Positions 7,579-14,444 of a stretch of 25,484 bases of DNA are shown here, piece after piece. This DNA comes from JAAUTS01 sp034440395 (lineage in GTDB: Bacteria > Verrucomicrobiota > Verrucomicrobiia > Methylacidiphilales > JAAUTS01): positions 1-25,484 of the forward strand of contig JAWXBW010000046.1 in assembly GCA_034440395.1 (NCBI GenBank), given 5' to 3'. The position numbers and the translations under genes were made by a program. A model generated the notes under the pieces. The model was given only the letters and a program-made list of their open reading frames with translations, was not told the DNA's origin and did not search any database. The first letter of the stretch is position 1. Every line of letters starts with the position of its first letter.

Positions 7579-8091
7579 ATGCAAGCAGAAGACCTTAAAA
7601 TATTTTTAACAGGAACAGAGCGTTATTTCGACAGCTATCTAGGCGATTCCTGTGAGGTGGAGCCACCCTACCTGATGGATAAAGAATCCACTATTTTGGA
7701 ATATACTGGAATGATCGGGGTTACTGGTAAAGAACGCGGAGCAGTTTATTTCACGGCAAACCAGCCCATGCTTTACGAAATGCTTAGAGTCATGCTTCCT
7801 CTGGATATTGCTGAAATGGAAAATACGGCCGCTAAGGCGGGCACCCCTGAGCAATGTAAGAAAGAATTAGATTCTTCTATTGACGAGGCTTGTTTGGATA
7901 TTGTTGGAGAAATAGCGAACACCATAGCTGGCAATAGTCGTGAACATTTCGGCGAACATTTTAATATCTCCGTGCCTTTACGTTTGAAAGTGAAGCAAGA
8001 TCAGATTCAATTCCCGAAAGAAGCTAAAACATTTATCATACCTTTGAGATGGCGTAAGCACAGGGCATTTCTCTTTATTTGTTTGGAATAG
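7579..8091 (+). CDS. CheX-like response-regulator phosphatase
   Basis: 170-residue protein from ATG 7579. The segment at about residues 104-122 (LDIVGEIANTIAGNS) carries the CheC/CheX/FliY active-site pattern ExxN, with Glu111 and Asn114, followed by the conserved G/N pair. The C-terminal sheet (residues 125-168) resembles the CheX domain. CheX proteins dephosphorylate CheY-P. With its acceptor gene 7 bases upstream, this protein most likely switches off the CheY-like regulator. The N-terminal half is less conserved and holds an acidic linker (about 76-103) rich in Glu, Asp and Lys. The frame is open upstream inside the CheY gene, but ATG 7579 lies just after the CheY stop and is the sensible start. 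Compare the downstream paralogue at 8813, which lacks the Asn. Confidence 0.82.
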   Translation: MQAEDLKIFLTGTERYFDSYLGDSCEVEPPYLMDKESTILEYTGMIGVTGKERGAVYFTANQPMLYEMLRVMLPLDIAEMENTAAKAGTPEQCKKELDSSIDEACLDIVGEIANTIAGNSREHFGEHFNISVPLRLKVKQDQIQFPKEAKTFIIPLRWRKHRAFLFICLE

Positions 8092-8101
8092 AGGTAAGAA
8101 T

Positions 8102-8107
8102 AGGAGG
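8102..8107 (+). promoter_or_regulatory. Strong Shine-Dalgarno deciding the start of the DUF4388 regulator
   Basis: A perfect AGGAGG lies 10 bases before ATG 8118. It shows that translation starts at MLYKNILIVDDD rather than at the TTG at 8079, which lies inside the preceding gene. Consensus ribosome sites are rare in this window, so this gene may be translated more strongly than its neighbours. Confidence 0.75.
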
Positions 8108-8117
8108 CAAGCGTTCC

Positions 8118-8807
8118 ATGCTCTATAAAAACATACTTATTGTTGACGATGATCCAGCATACCGATCCATGATGGCTGACGCGCTCCTAGCAGCAGGAAA
8201 ATTTTATTCTGTTCAATTTGCATCTGAAGGGGACACGGCCATACAAATACTTGACTCGCAGCGCATTCATTTGCTGATCACAGAGCTAGTCCTACCCACT
8301 ACGGATGGACTGGCCGTATTAGATTATGCTCGTCAAACCTGTCCACCTGTCCCTGCTTTGGTCGTTACGGGTCACCTTGAAGCGTTTGAAGAAATTGCCC
8401 GATCTTTGGGAGCCGTGGCTTTCTTCAGCAAACCTGTAAGTAGCGATGATGTTCTGGAAAAAGTGCAGCAAATTTTTCGCTTTAAAACTTCCACACAGAA
8501 TATTGGGCTCAGTTTGGTAAATGTCTTGCAAGCTACGGCCTCTGAAAGCAATAGCACCATGCTTATGGTGGCAACTAGCACAGAAAAAGGTAAATTTTAT
8601 TTTGATTCTGGAACCCTAATTAATGCCTATTGTGGTGACTTAGCAGGTGAGGAAGCCGTTTATTATATGTTGCACTGGAGGATGTGTGTTTGTAAGTATT
8701 TCCCGATTCAGAGTTCTGAGGAAATGCCCAATAAAGCTATCTTTAAAGACTTGACCACGTTGCTGATGAACTTTGCCATCGACGCTGACGAACAGAGGAA
8801 TTTTTAA
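8118..8807 (+). CDS. Receiver-DUF4388 (PATAN) regulator, phospho-Asp replaced by Glu
   Basis: 229 residues from ATG 8118. Residues 4-120 form a receiver domain: Asp10-Asp11-Asp12 acidic pocket, Thr84 and Lys105 are in place. At the phosphoacceptor position the sequence reads TELVLPTTDG, so the usual Asp is Glu56 (GAG at 8283-8285). Residues about 130-229 form a DUF4388/PATAN domain, recognised by GKFYFDSGTLINAYCGDLAG and EEAVYYMLHW. Receiver-PATAN proteins of cyanobacteria act on the type IV pilus motor during phototaxis, so control of surface motility or secretion is a reasonable but unproven guess here. Glu at this site often mimics constitutive phosphorylation, or leaves a receiver that works by binding only. 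It sits between two CheX-like genes (26 bases after one, 5 before the other). Confidence 0.85.
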   Translation: MLYKNILIVDDDPAYRSMMADALLAAGKFYSVQFASEGDTAIQILDSQRIHLLITELVLPTTDGLAVLDYARQTCPPVPALVVTGHLEAFEEIARSLGAVAFFSKPVSSDDVLEKVQQIFRFKTSTQNIGLSLVNVLQATASESNSTMLMVATSTEKGKFYFDSGTLINAYCGDLAGEEAVYYMLHWRMCVCKYFPIQSSEEMPNKAIFKDLTTLLMNFAIDADEQRNF

Positions 8808-8812
8808 AACCT

Positions 8813-9268
8813 ATGAATCTACCAGCTGAAGAGGCCTTACAGCATTTTGTTCATTACGCTGAGAATTATTTCATGAAGGAGACATGGTCGAGTTTGACCA
8901 TTGAGCAGCCCACGATAGACCTAGACTACAATGCTCCAGAAGGTGTGCAAGGATGGGTAAAAATCTCTGGACTAGTCACAGGCTGGGTCATGTTCACGGC
9001 GCCTAAATCGATGGTAGCTGAGTTAGTCCAACAGAAGTTAGGGGAAGAAGCGCAAGAGGGAGACTGTGAGGATTACATTAAGGAGATGGCTAGTGTGGTG
9101 GTCAGTAATTCGCGCCGTGAACTCGGTGCCGCTCTTCAGGTCGAAATGCCTAACGAAAATGTTGTTTTTGATAAAATGTGTGAGCATTTGCCTGTATTTG
9201 TTGTTTCAATGCACTGGCAAGAACATGAGGCGCAAATGGTCATCTCTTTAAATGTAGGTAATGTGTAA
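8813..9268 (+). CDS. CheX-like protein with catalytic Asn replaced by Ser
   Basis: 151 residues. The C-terminal half resembles the CheX-like protein encoded at 7579: DIVGEIANTIAGNSREHFG there aligns with DYIKEMASVVVSNSRRELG here. Glu91 of the ExxN active site is kept, but the Asn position is Ser94 (AGT at 9092-9094). In CheX/CheC enzymes the Asn helps orient the attacking water, so this paralogue is probably a weak or inactive phosphatase that may still bind a receiver. It starts 5 bases after the DUF4388 regulator and overlaps or abuts the next gene. Pairing with a receiver that itself lacks the phosphorylatable Asp suggests a binding partnership instead of catalysis, which is inference. Confidence 0.72.
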   Translation: MNLPAEEALQHFVHYAENYFMKETWSSLTIEQPTIDLDYNAPEGVQGWVKISGLVTGWVMFTAPKSMVAELVQQKLGEEAQEGDCEDYIKEMASVVVSNSRRELGAALQVEMPNENVVFDKMCEHLPVFVVSMHWQEHEAQMVISLNVGNV

Positions 9269-9269
9269 T

Positions 9270-9911
9270 ATGGATCTGAGAACGGTATTAGAAACAAGTC
9301 CAGAAGCGCATGAGAAGGTGACTAGTGTTAGCTTGCGCCGTGTCGAATGGTCGCTCTTTTATTCTCTTGATGGCACAAAAACCCTCCTAGATTTCGCTCA
9401 CCGGTATCGGCTCAAAGAAGTAGAAATTTTGACTATAGGCCAGAGTTTGCTCGACTTAGGTTTGGCTGCGGAGTCTCGCATTTCCATACAAACATTTTTA
9501 TCCACGCAAGGCCTCACAGATAAATCCGATGAAAAAATCACAATCCAGACCTATGTAAGTGAGGAGAGCGTAGGAATTCAACCAAATAGCAAAGCAAAAG
9601 ACGAATTGATTCCAGTAGATTTAGAGTGGACAGAACCAAAACAAGTAACACCACAAGATGCATTAGTTAAGAAAATGGATCTTAAGGCAGTAATCACTTA
9701 TATTTTAGAAAGCACTAAAAATCCCTTAGCGGTCTATACCATCTTTCTTAAGGTGCCGCCGCACTTGTTAAAAAGATGTGGTATTAAGACGCTGCCAACG
9801 AGTAGCAAATCTCCGTCCCTCTTTATTTCCGATACAGAATTACAGTCTGCCATTATGAATGCCGTTCTTGAGAAAATAGGCGTTCGCCTGCCTCCTTATA
9901 TTTGGCATTAA
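9270..9911 (+). CDS. Unknown protein ending the chemosensory-like operon
   Basis: 213 residues from ATG 9270; a second ATG at 9261 overlaps the previous gene by eight bases, but the AGGT at 9256-9259 spaces better with 9270. No family is recognised with confidence. The first 75 residues (RRVEWSLFYSLDGTKTLLDF ... ILTIGQSLLDLGLA) look like a small winged-helix fold of the kind that accompanies DUF4388 proteins, with the pattern 'DG..tL.dfa......e.l.i...L.dlGL'. Residues 80-145 form a charged, low-complexity linker. The C-terminal 65 residues (DLKAVITYILES ... IGVRLPPYIWH) may be another small folded unit. There are no membrane segments or signal peptide. Position suggests an adaptor or output protein for the signalling system. 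Convergent with the next gene across 18 bases. Confidence 0.7.
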   Translation: MDLRTVLETSPEAHEKVTSVSLRRVEWSLFYSLDGTKTLLDFAHRYRLKEVEILTIGQSLLDLGLAAESRISIQTFLSTQGLTDKSDEKITIQTYVSEESVGIQPNSKAKDELIPVDLEWTEPKQVTPQDALVKKMDLKAVITYILESTKNPLAVYTIFLKVPPHLLKRCGIKTLPTSSKSPSLFISDTELQSAIMNAVLEKIGVRLPPYIWH

Positions 9912-9929
9912 CACTTAAACGCTAAAAGT

Positions 9930-11177
9930 TCAGAATGCTTCGACTAAGCCTTGGAACGCAGGTGGGTAGTTGGCCATAAACTCAGTGATGGTGCGTAGAG
10001 CTTTATGAGATTTTATGGTGCTACCGTGATAGGTTAGTATGAGTTCCGCAAGGCTCTCTCCATCGACAAAGTCTTGAACTTCGCAAGTAGAACGATTCTG
10101 TGACACAGCGTGAAGTCTAGCAAAAACTGATACCAATGCCCCGGTAAGGGCGAGATGAAAAAGAACTTCTCCAAGAGATTTTTGAGAGAAGAAAAAATTT
10201 CTTCGTATTAAAAGCTGGCTCAAAAATTTTCCAAGTCTGCGCTGAGCATCAGGGTGGGATAAGGCTGTGTGGATAGAAAAAACTTCAGCCAAGGGAACAG
10301 GCCTATCAACAAAAAGGATATCTGCTGAACCTTTTTGTCTAACTATCTTCAAAATAAAATTCAGCTTATGGAGACAAAACTTTAAGAGTTCGAACCTACT
10401 AATTGGTCGACCGGACATCATGGGGTAAGAGGCTGGAGCTAAGCAAAACGCTAACAATAGACGTGTGGATTTGGCCCACGAACTTGGTCTAGCGGGAGGT
10501 ACGCTGGAAAAGGGGTTTTCCTGCAGATTAGGGAAATCCCCAGTATGAGTTCCGTCCATAGGAACCGCGGAGGCAATAGCTGATGTCCATTCCTCAAGCT
10601 GTAGAAGTGCTGAAGTAGGAGAAGGGCTATTCATGAGAAACTGAGCAGCTTGATCCGCCCAAGACAAGTAATCTTTTTGTTCAATGCGGCCTAGACCTAG
10701 TGACATGTAGGGGACCAACTTTAGAGTCGTAAGCCCCTGCATTTTGGCCAGTCTTTCAGGAAGTTGGGGCGCAAGAGGTTCGCCGTAATTATCGCGAATA
10801 GAAGGGCAGACGTGAGATAGATAAGTCTGCAAGGTGCCGTCCTCTTTTTCAATAAATCTTAGGGGAAAAGTTTGGCAAGTTTGGGGGGTGGCATCGACTC
10901 CCTCACGTTTATGGATACTGCAAAGATTGTCCTCGTCTAAAAAAGCACATTGTAGACGCCTATTTTTTTCAATGCTGGGAAGTCCATATCGTTCAGGTGA
11001 GAGTTGATTGAAGGCAACGCCTAAACTAGCAAAACGTGCTGCAACCCAAGGTAAGGCTGAAATTCTTTCCTTCTCACTTGGCGTCACAGGGTAGCCCCAA
11101 GGCATACGACAGCACCTAGCAGGACAGTCACGGCAGGAAAATTTCTGGTTACCGTCAACTTCAAAGGTTTGAGTCAT
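9930..11177 (-). CDS. FliB/YkgJ-like Cys-cluster protein (putative lysine N-methylase)
   Basis: 415 residues. The N-terminus has the CxxCxxxCC metal-binding cluster at Cys15, 18, 22 and 23, followed by a CAFLDEDNLCSIHK block near residue 76 and TCQTFPLRF near 99. This is the signature of the zinc/iron-chelating CxxCxxCC (YkgJ) family. The long C-terminal region (about 120-415) makes it similar in size to FliB, the flagellin lysine N-methylase of enterobacteria, rather than to short YkgJ proteins of about 100 residues. The substrate is unknown: no flagellin or other motility gene is in the window. It converges with the chemosensory-like operon across 18 bases and diverges from the sensor kinase gene over about 230 bases. 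A link to surface appendages is only suggested by that neighbourhood. Confidence 0.75.
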   Translation of the reverse strand: MTQTFEVDGNQKFSCRDCPARCCRMPWGYPVTPSEKERISALPWVAARFASLGVAFNQLSPERYGLPSIEKNRRLQCAFLDEDNLCSIHKREGVDATPQTCQTFPLRFIEKEDGTLQTYLSHVCPSIRDNYGEPLAPQLPERLAKMQGLTTLKLVPYMSLGLGRIEQKDYLSWADQAAQFLMNSPSPTSALLQLEEWTSAIASAVPMDGTHTGDFPNLQENPFSSVPPARPSSWAKSTRLLLAFCLAPASYPMMSGRPISRFELLKFCLHKLNFILKIVRQKGSADILFVDRPVPLAEVFSIHTALSHPDAQRRLGKFLSQLLIRRNFFFSQKSLGEVLFHLALTGALVSVFARLHAVSQNRSTCEVQDFVDGESLAELILTYHGSTIKSHKALRTITEFMANYPPAFQGLVEAF

Positions 11178-11305
11178 AAATTATGCTCAATGTCCTAACT
11201 CTTAATGTCAATAATAGGTGTAATTGAAATTTTGATAAGTTGACTGACTTTGCTTTCCCTGTTTTCTCCCCTTTGACCAGCTACCGGCAACTTTAATCTT
11301 AGATA

Positions 11306-11323
11306 GGGGTAGGGTTACACCCC
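11306..11323. other. Short GC-rich stem-loop in a divergent intergenic region
   Basis: GGGGT (11306-11310) can pair with ACCCC (11319-11323) across an eight-base loop, followed by ATTTTATT. It lies between the FliB-like gene and the sensor kinase, about 90 bases upstream of the kinase start. It could be a weak terminator or attenuator element on the plus strand; the five-pair stem is short, so the call is tentative. An AAGGAG at 11335-11340 is not followed by a suitable ATG. Confidence 0.25.
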
Positions 11324-11409
11324 ATTTTATTCTGAAGGAGAAAAGCGCAGAATATTGTTCATCTCAAGCCAGATAATCCTAGTTTTTGTAGTACTTGTTT
11401 AATGAAGGT

Positions 11410-13134
11410 ATGAAAATTGACACGTTAAGTTTAGATCAGCTTAATCCAGCCCACTGGTTCTATTCTCTACGTTCACTTTCTAACTGTATTTTAAGCTTCG
11501 TTCTAATCTTTTTCTCACTGAGTTTTTCTGTCAAAGCCTTAGCACCGCCGACGCTCCTGTTTAGCGAATCTGAAAAAAAATGGCTGGAAAGTCATCCGGT
11601 TATACGCGTGGGAGTTGATCCCGACTGGGCTCCGTTCTCTTTTCGCAATCAACAAGGTAAGCTCCAAGGAATAGACATTGAAATCTTAGCCATTCTTTCT
11701 CAGATAATGGGCGTCAAATTTGAGGTAACAACCAAGGCAACATGGGAGGGGGTTATCCACTCTGCCATTCAAGGCGATTTTGATCTCCTGAGCTCGACCG
11801 CTCTTAGTCCAAAGCGTGAAAACAACTTTCTTTTTTCAGAACCGTATTATAGATCTCCTTCAGCTCTGATTAGCCGTCAAGACCAGCCTTTTATTATAAA
11901 TCTGAACCAGCTAAATGGTAAGATAGTGGCTACCCCGCGTGAGCATGTTATCACGGAGATGCTGCAGCGTGATTATCAAGATATTAATTTGCTATTTACC
12001 TCTAGTGCTGCGGAATCACTCAAGGCTGTATCCGTGGGTAAGGACGAAGCTACTGTGGTTAAGCTCGTTCATGCAAGCTATGTCATTAGGGAAATGGGTC
12101 TCACTAATCTAAAAATATCTGGCATCATGGATCAGCATTTTGATCTTCGTTTTGCTATAAACCAAGATAGTCCAGAACTTAAATCTATCTTAGATAAAGC
12201 TATCTTGTCTCTTCCGCGTCAGGAAGTTACTGGGATCTTGAACAAATGGATCCTCGTCGATAGGGAAAAATGGATAACATGGCATTTCATGCATACCTAC
12301 ATCTTTGGGGGATTGGCCGTAGTCCTACTCGTCGGAACTTTACTTATTCTGGGAAATTTTTTCCAACGTCGAGAGATAACACGTTGCCAAAAAATCGAAG
12401 CGGAGTTGAAGGCGGCTCATGACCGCTTAGCTAAACTTAACTATGACAAGAATGAAATGATGCAGATGGTAGCACATGATATCCGTAATCCTCTGACGGG
12501 GATCATCATTGGGGCAGATGTGATGAGAATGGAGATAGATGAAAAGATTAGTCCCTCCATCATGTCCAATTTAGATGACATAATAATGCTCAGTATTCGT
12601 ATCCAGAAAATGCTGGAACAACTAGTGACGGTCACTGCTTTAGAGTGCGGCCATCAAACGCTGAAAATTGAAAAACTAGATCCTATAGAGATTGCGCAGC
12701 GCATCGTGGAAGCTCAGCGCAAGAAAGCTGCTAGTAAAAAAATCACGATTAACACCTTTTATCCGGAACAAAGTTGGGCCGTGCTCACCGATAAAATTTC
12801 CTTTGAACGAATTTTGGAAAACGTTCTTTCTAATGCTATTAAATTTTCACCATTAAACTCTGTGATTGAATTTTCCATGGAGTTTAAAAATGAATATTTA
12901 ATAATGAAGGTGAAAGATCAAGGTCCAGGATTAACCGAAGGGGACAAAAAAGGTCTCTTTAAGAAACTCAGTCGGTTGTCTGCCCGCCCTACAGCAGGAG
13001 AAGAATCAACGGGTCTAGGCCTAGCTATTGTTAAAGCCTTAACGAACGCTTTGGGCGGAGAGGTTCGTTGCGAATCTTTAGCTGGCGAAGGCGCAACTTT
13101 TACCATAAATTTGCCGCAAACAAAATCATTTTAA
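11410..13134 (+). CDS. Orphan sensor histidine kinase with periplasmic solute-binding domain
   Basis: 574 residues from ATG 11410. A hydrophobic signal or anchor segment (about 22-42, CILSFVLIFFSLSF) is followed by a bacterial solute-binding type 3 domain (about 50-285: IRVGVDPDWAPFSFRN, GIDIEILAILSQIMG, SALSPKRE-like segment, FSEPYY). A membrane helix lies at about 290-320, then a HisKA domain with His356 in MVAHDIRNPL and an ATPase domain with Asn475 in ENVLSNAIKFSP, DQGPGL, and STGLGLAIVKAL. It belongs with BvgS/EvgS-like Venus-flytrap kinases but has one sensor domain and no receiver or Hpt. The periplasmic domain probably binds an amino acid or similar small ligand. No response regulator is adjacent; the next gene is a DUF456 membrane protein 12 bases downstream, so the partner must be elsewhere. 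TTG 11395 is an alternative start. Confidence 0.87.
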   Translation: MKIDTLSLDQLNPAHWFYSLRSLSNCILSFVLIFFSLSFSVKALAPPTLLFSESEKKWLESHPVIRVGVDPDWAPFSFRNQQGKLQGIDIEILAILSQIMGVKFEVTTKATWEGVIHSAIQGDFDLLSSTALSPKRENNFLFSEPYYRSPSALISRQDQPFIINLNQLNGKIVATPREHVITEMLQRDYQDINLLFTSSAAESLKAVSVGKDEATVVKLVHASYVIREMGLTNLKISGIMDQHFDLRFAINQDSPELKSILDKAILSLPRQEVTGILNKWILVDREKWITWHFMHTYIFGGLAVVLLVGTLLILGNFFQRREITRCQKIEAELKAAHDRLAKLNYDKNEMMQMVAHDIRNPLTGIIIGADVMRMEIDEKISPSIMSNLDDIIMLSIRIQKMLEQLVTVTALECGHQTLKIEKLDPIEIAQRIVEAQRKKAASKKITINTFYPEQSWAVLTDKISFERILENVLSNAIKFSPLNSVIEFSMEFKNEYLIMKVKDQGPGLTEGDKKGLFKKLSRLSARPTAGEESTGLGLAIVKALTNALGGEVRCESLAGEGATFTINLPQTKSF

Positions 13135-13146
13135 CCCAAACTCATC

Positions 13147-13629
13147 ATGACTGATAGTATAGGCTGGCTTATAAGTATTCTGCTCATTGTTGCGGGCATT
13201 GCTGGAATTTTTTTACCAGTTCTCCCAGGGCTGCCTTTAATATGGCTAGGAATTTTAACTCATAAACTCTTCATCCCAGAAGCCCTTTCTTGGTGGACGG
13301 TTGGGTTATTGGGCGTGCTCGTCATTGTGACTACAGTGGCTGAATGGCTCAGTGGGGTTTGGGGCGCAAAAGCTTTTGGTTCGACTGCTTGGGGGATGTG
13401 GGGCGCCGTCGTGGGCGGATTGATAGGATTATTTTTTGGACTGCCTGGACTTTTAATTGGCCCTCTAATTGGAGCGTTTTTATTTGAATGGCTAGGCGCA
13501 CGGCGAGGCAAAAAGGAGGCAGGTAAAGCGATGATCGGGGTGGCGACGGGGATTATCGTTTCGGGTATTTTTAAACTCGGCGTGGCTCTGTTAATGGTGA
13601 CATGGTTCGTAATCGATTTACTCGTGTAA
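13147..13629 (+). CDS. DUF456 family membrane protein
   Basis: 160-residue hydrophobic protein with about five membrane segments rich in Gly, and the family-typical LPVLPGLPLIWLGIL near residues 24-38, then GAVVGGLIGLFFGLPGLLIG and the basic loop GARRGKKEAGKA. This matches DUF456 proteins, which are widespread and of unknown function; glycine-zipper-like repeats are visible in the central part. It begins 12 bases after the sensor kinase stop and is probably cotranscribed with it. No signal peptide or catalytic motif is seen. It converges with the YgjP-like gene across only 8 bases. Confidence 0.8.
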   Translation: MTDSIGWLISILLIVAGIAGIFLPVLPGLPLIWLGILTHKLFIPEALSWWTVGLLGVLVIVTTVAEWLSGVWGAKAFGSTAWGMWGAVVGGLIGLFFGLPGLLIGPLIGAFLFEWLGARRGKKEAGKAMIGVATGIIVSGIFKLGVALLMVTWFVIDLLV

Positions 13630-13637
13630 GACGATTT

Positions 13638-14384
13638 TTAGAGCCCGAGTTTGGTGCCATTGACTTTAAGCCACCGCTCGGAGTCTAGATAGGAGGGGCA
13701 AACTTTTTCTACCAAAGCCCAAAAACGCGCTGAATGGTTCATTTCTTTTAAGTGCATAAGCTCATGCAAGATGATGTAGTCCCGCACGCTTTCAGGTGTT
13801 TGCAGTAGTCGCCAGTTGAGAGAGATGCTACCCCGGTTGGAGCAGGAACCCCAGCGTGAGCTTTGATTGCGAATAGTGATTCTCCCGGTCGTTAACATAT
13901 GTTGTGCGGCAAGCTCTGTAACGCGTGGAGGCAATTCGATCTTAGCCTTCTTTTGCAACCAAGCTTGCACCCAAGGGCGCAAGTTACTTTCTGGATCTTT
14001 GATCGGGATGCGCTCCGTTCCCAAGATGACATGGTGGCGGTCGCCTACACTGTCGATGGTTAAAGTTTGAGGTTCTCCTCGTAGCAGAACCTCTGTGCCT
14101 TTAGTCCAATGCCGTTGCGGCACCGTGATGGCGTCCATGCGCCTGAGCTGGCGTTCGATCCACGTCGAGCGGCTGCGCACGAAGTCGAGCCCTTCTTGAC
14201 GGCTTCCTCTTCTGGGCATGGTGAGGGAAATGCTACGGTCTGCACGAACATACATGAGGAAGCGGCGGGCCCGAGGATTACGACGGCTATGAATGGGAAG
14301 GCGCAGGGAGCTTACTTCGATCCAATCCACGGTCGCAGCCTCTGGAGCGGGTTGTTGAAATAAAAAGGAGAGCTGATCGAACAC
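13638..14384 (-). CDS. YgjP-like metal-dependent hydrolase (DUF45)
   Basis: 248 residues. The C-terminal part holds RNQSSRWGSCSNRGSISLNW and then HELMH at 207-211 (His207, Glu208, His211), followed by NHSARFWALVEK. This is the zinc-binding core of the YgjP/WLM DUF45 family, related to SprT-like metallopeptidases. The third metal ligand is expected in the NHSARFW segment. Such proteins are predicted proteases or hydrolases of unknown substrate. The N-terminal third (about 24-100) has the usual beta-rich region with RNPRARRFLMYVRADRSISL. Start is GTG. It lies 60 bases downstream of the PhoH gene on the same strand and could share its transcript. Confidence 0.82.
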   Translation of the reverse strand: MFDQLSFLFQQPAPEAATVDWIEVSSLRLPIHSRRNPRARRFLMYVRADRSISLTMPRRGSRQEGLDFVRSRSTWIERQLRRMDAITVPQRHWTKGTEVLLRGEPQTLTIDSVGDRHHVILGTERIPIKDPESNLRPWVQAWLQKKAKIELPPRVTELAAQHMLTTGRITIRNQSSRWGSCSNRGSISLNWRLLQTPESVRDYIILHELMHLKEMNHSARFWALVEKVCPSYLDSERWLKVNGTKLGL

Positions 14385-14444
14385 AATACTAGATTAGATT
14401 TAAAAGGCGAAGTTTCAAGGGGAACTTAAAAATGACAAACGTCA

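Noticed and set aside
11355..11402. Fifteen-codon hydrophobic frame (TTG start) after an AAGGAG upstream of the sensor kinase, like a leader peptide.
   Set aside because: Start is TTG with long spacing, there is no attenuator structure around it, and short hydrophobic frames occur by chance.
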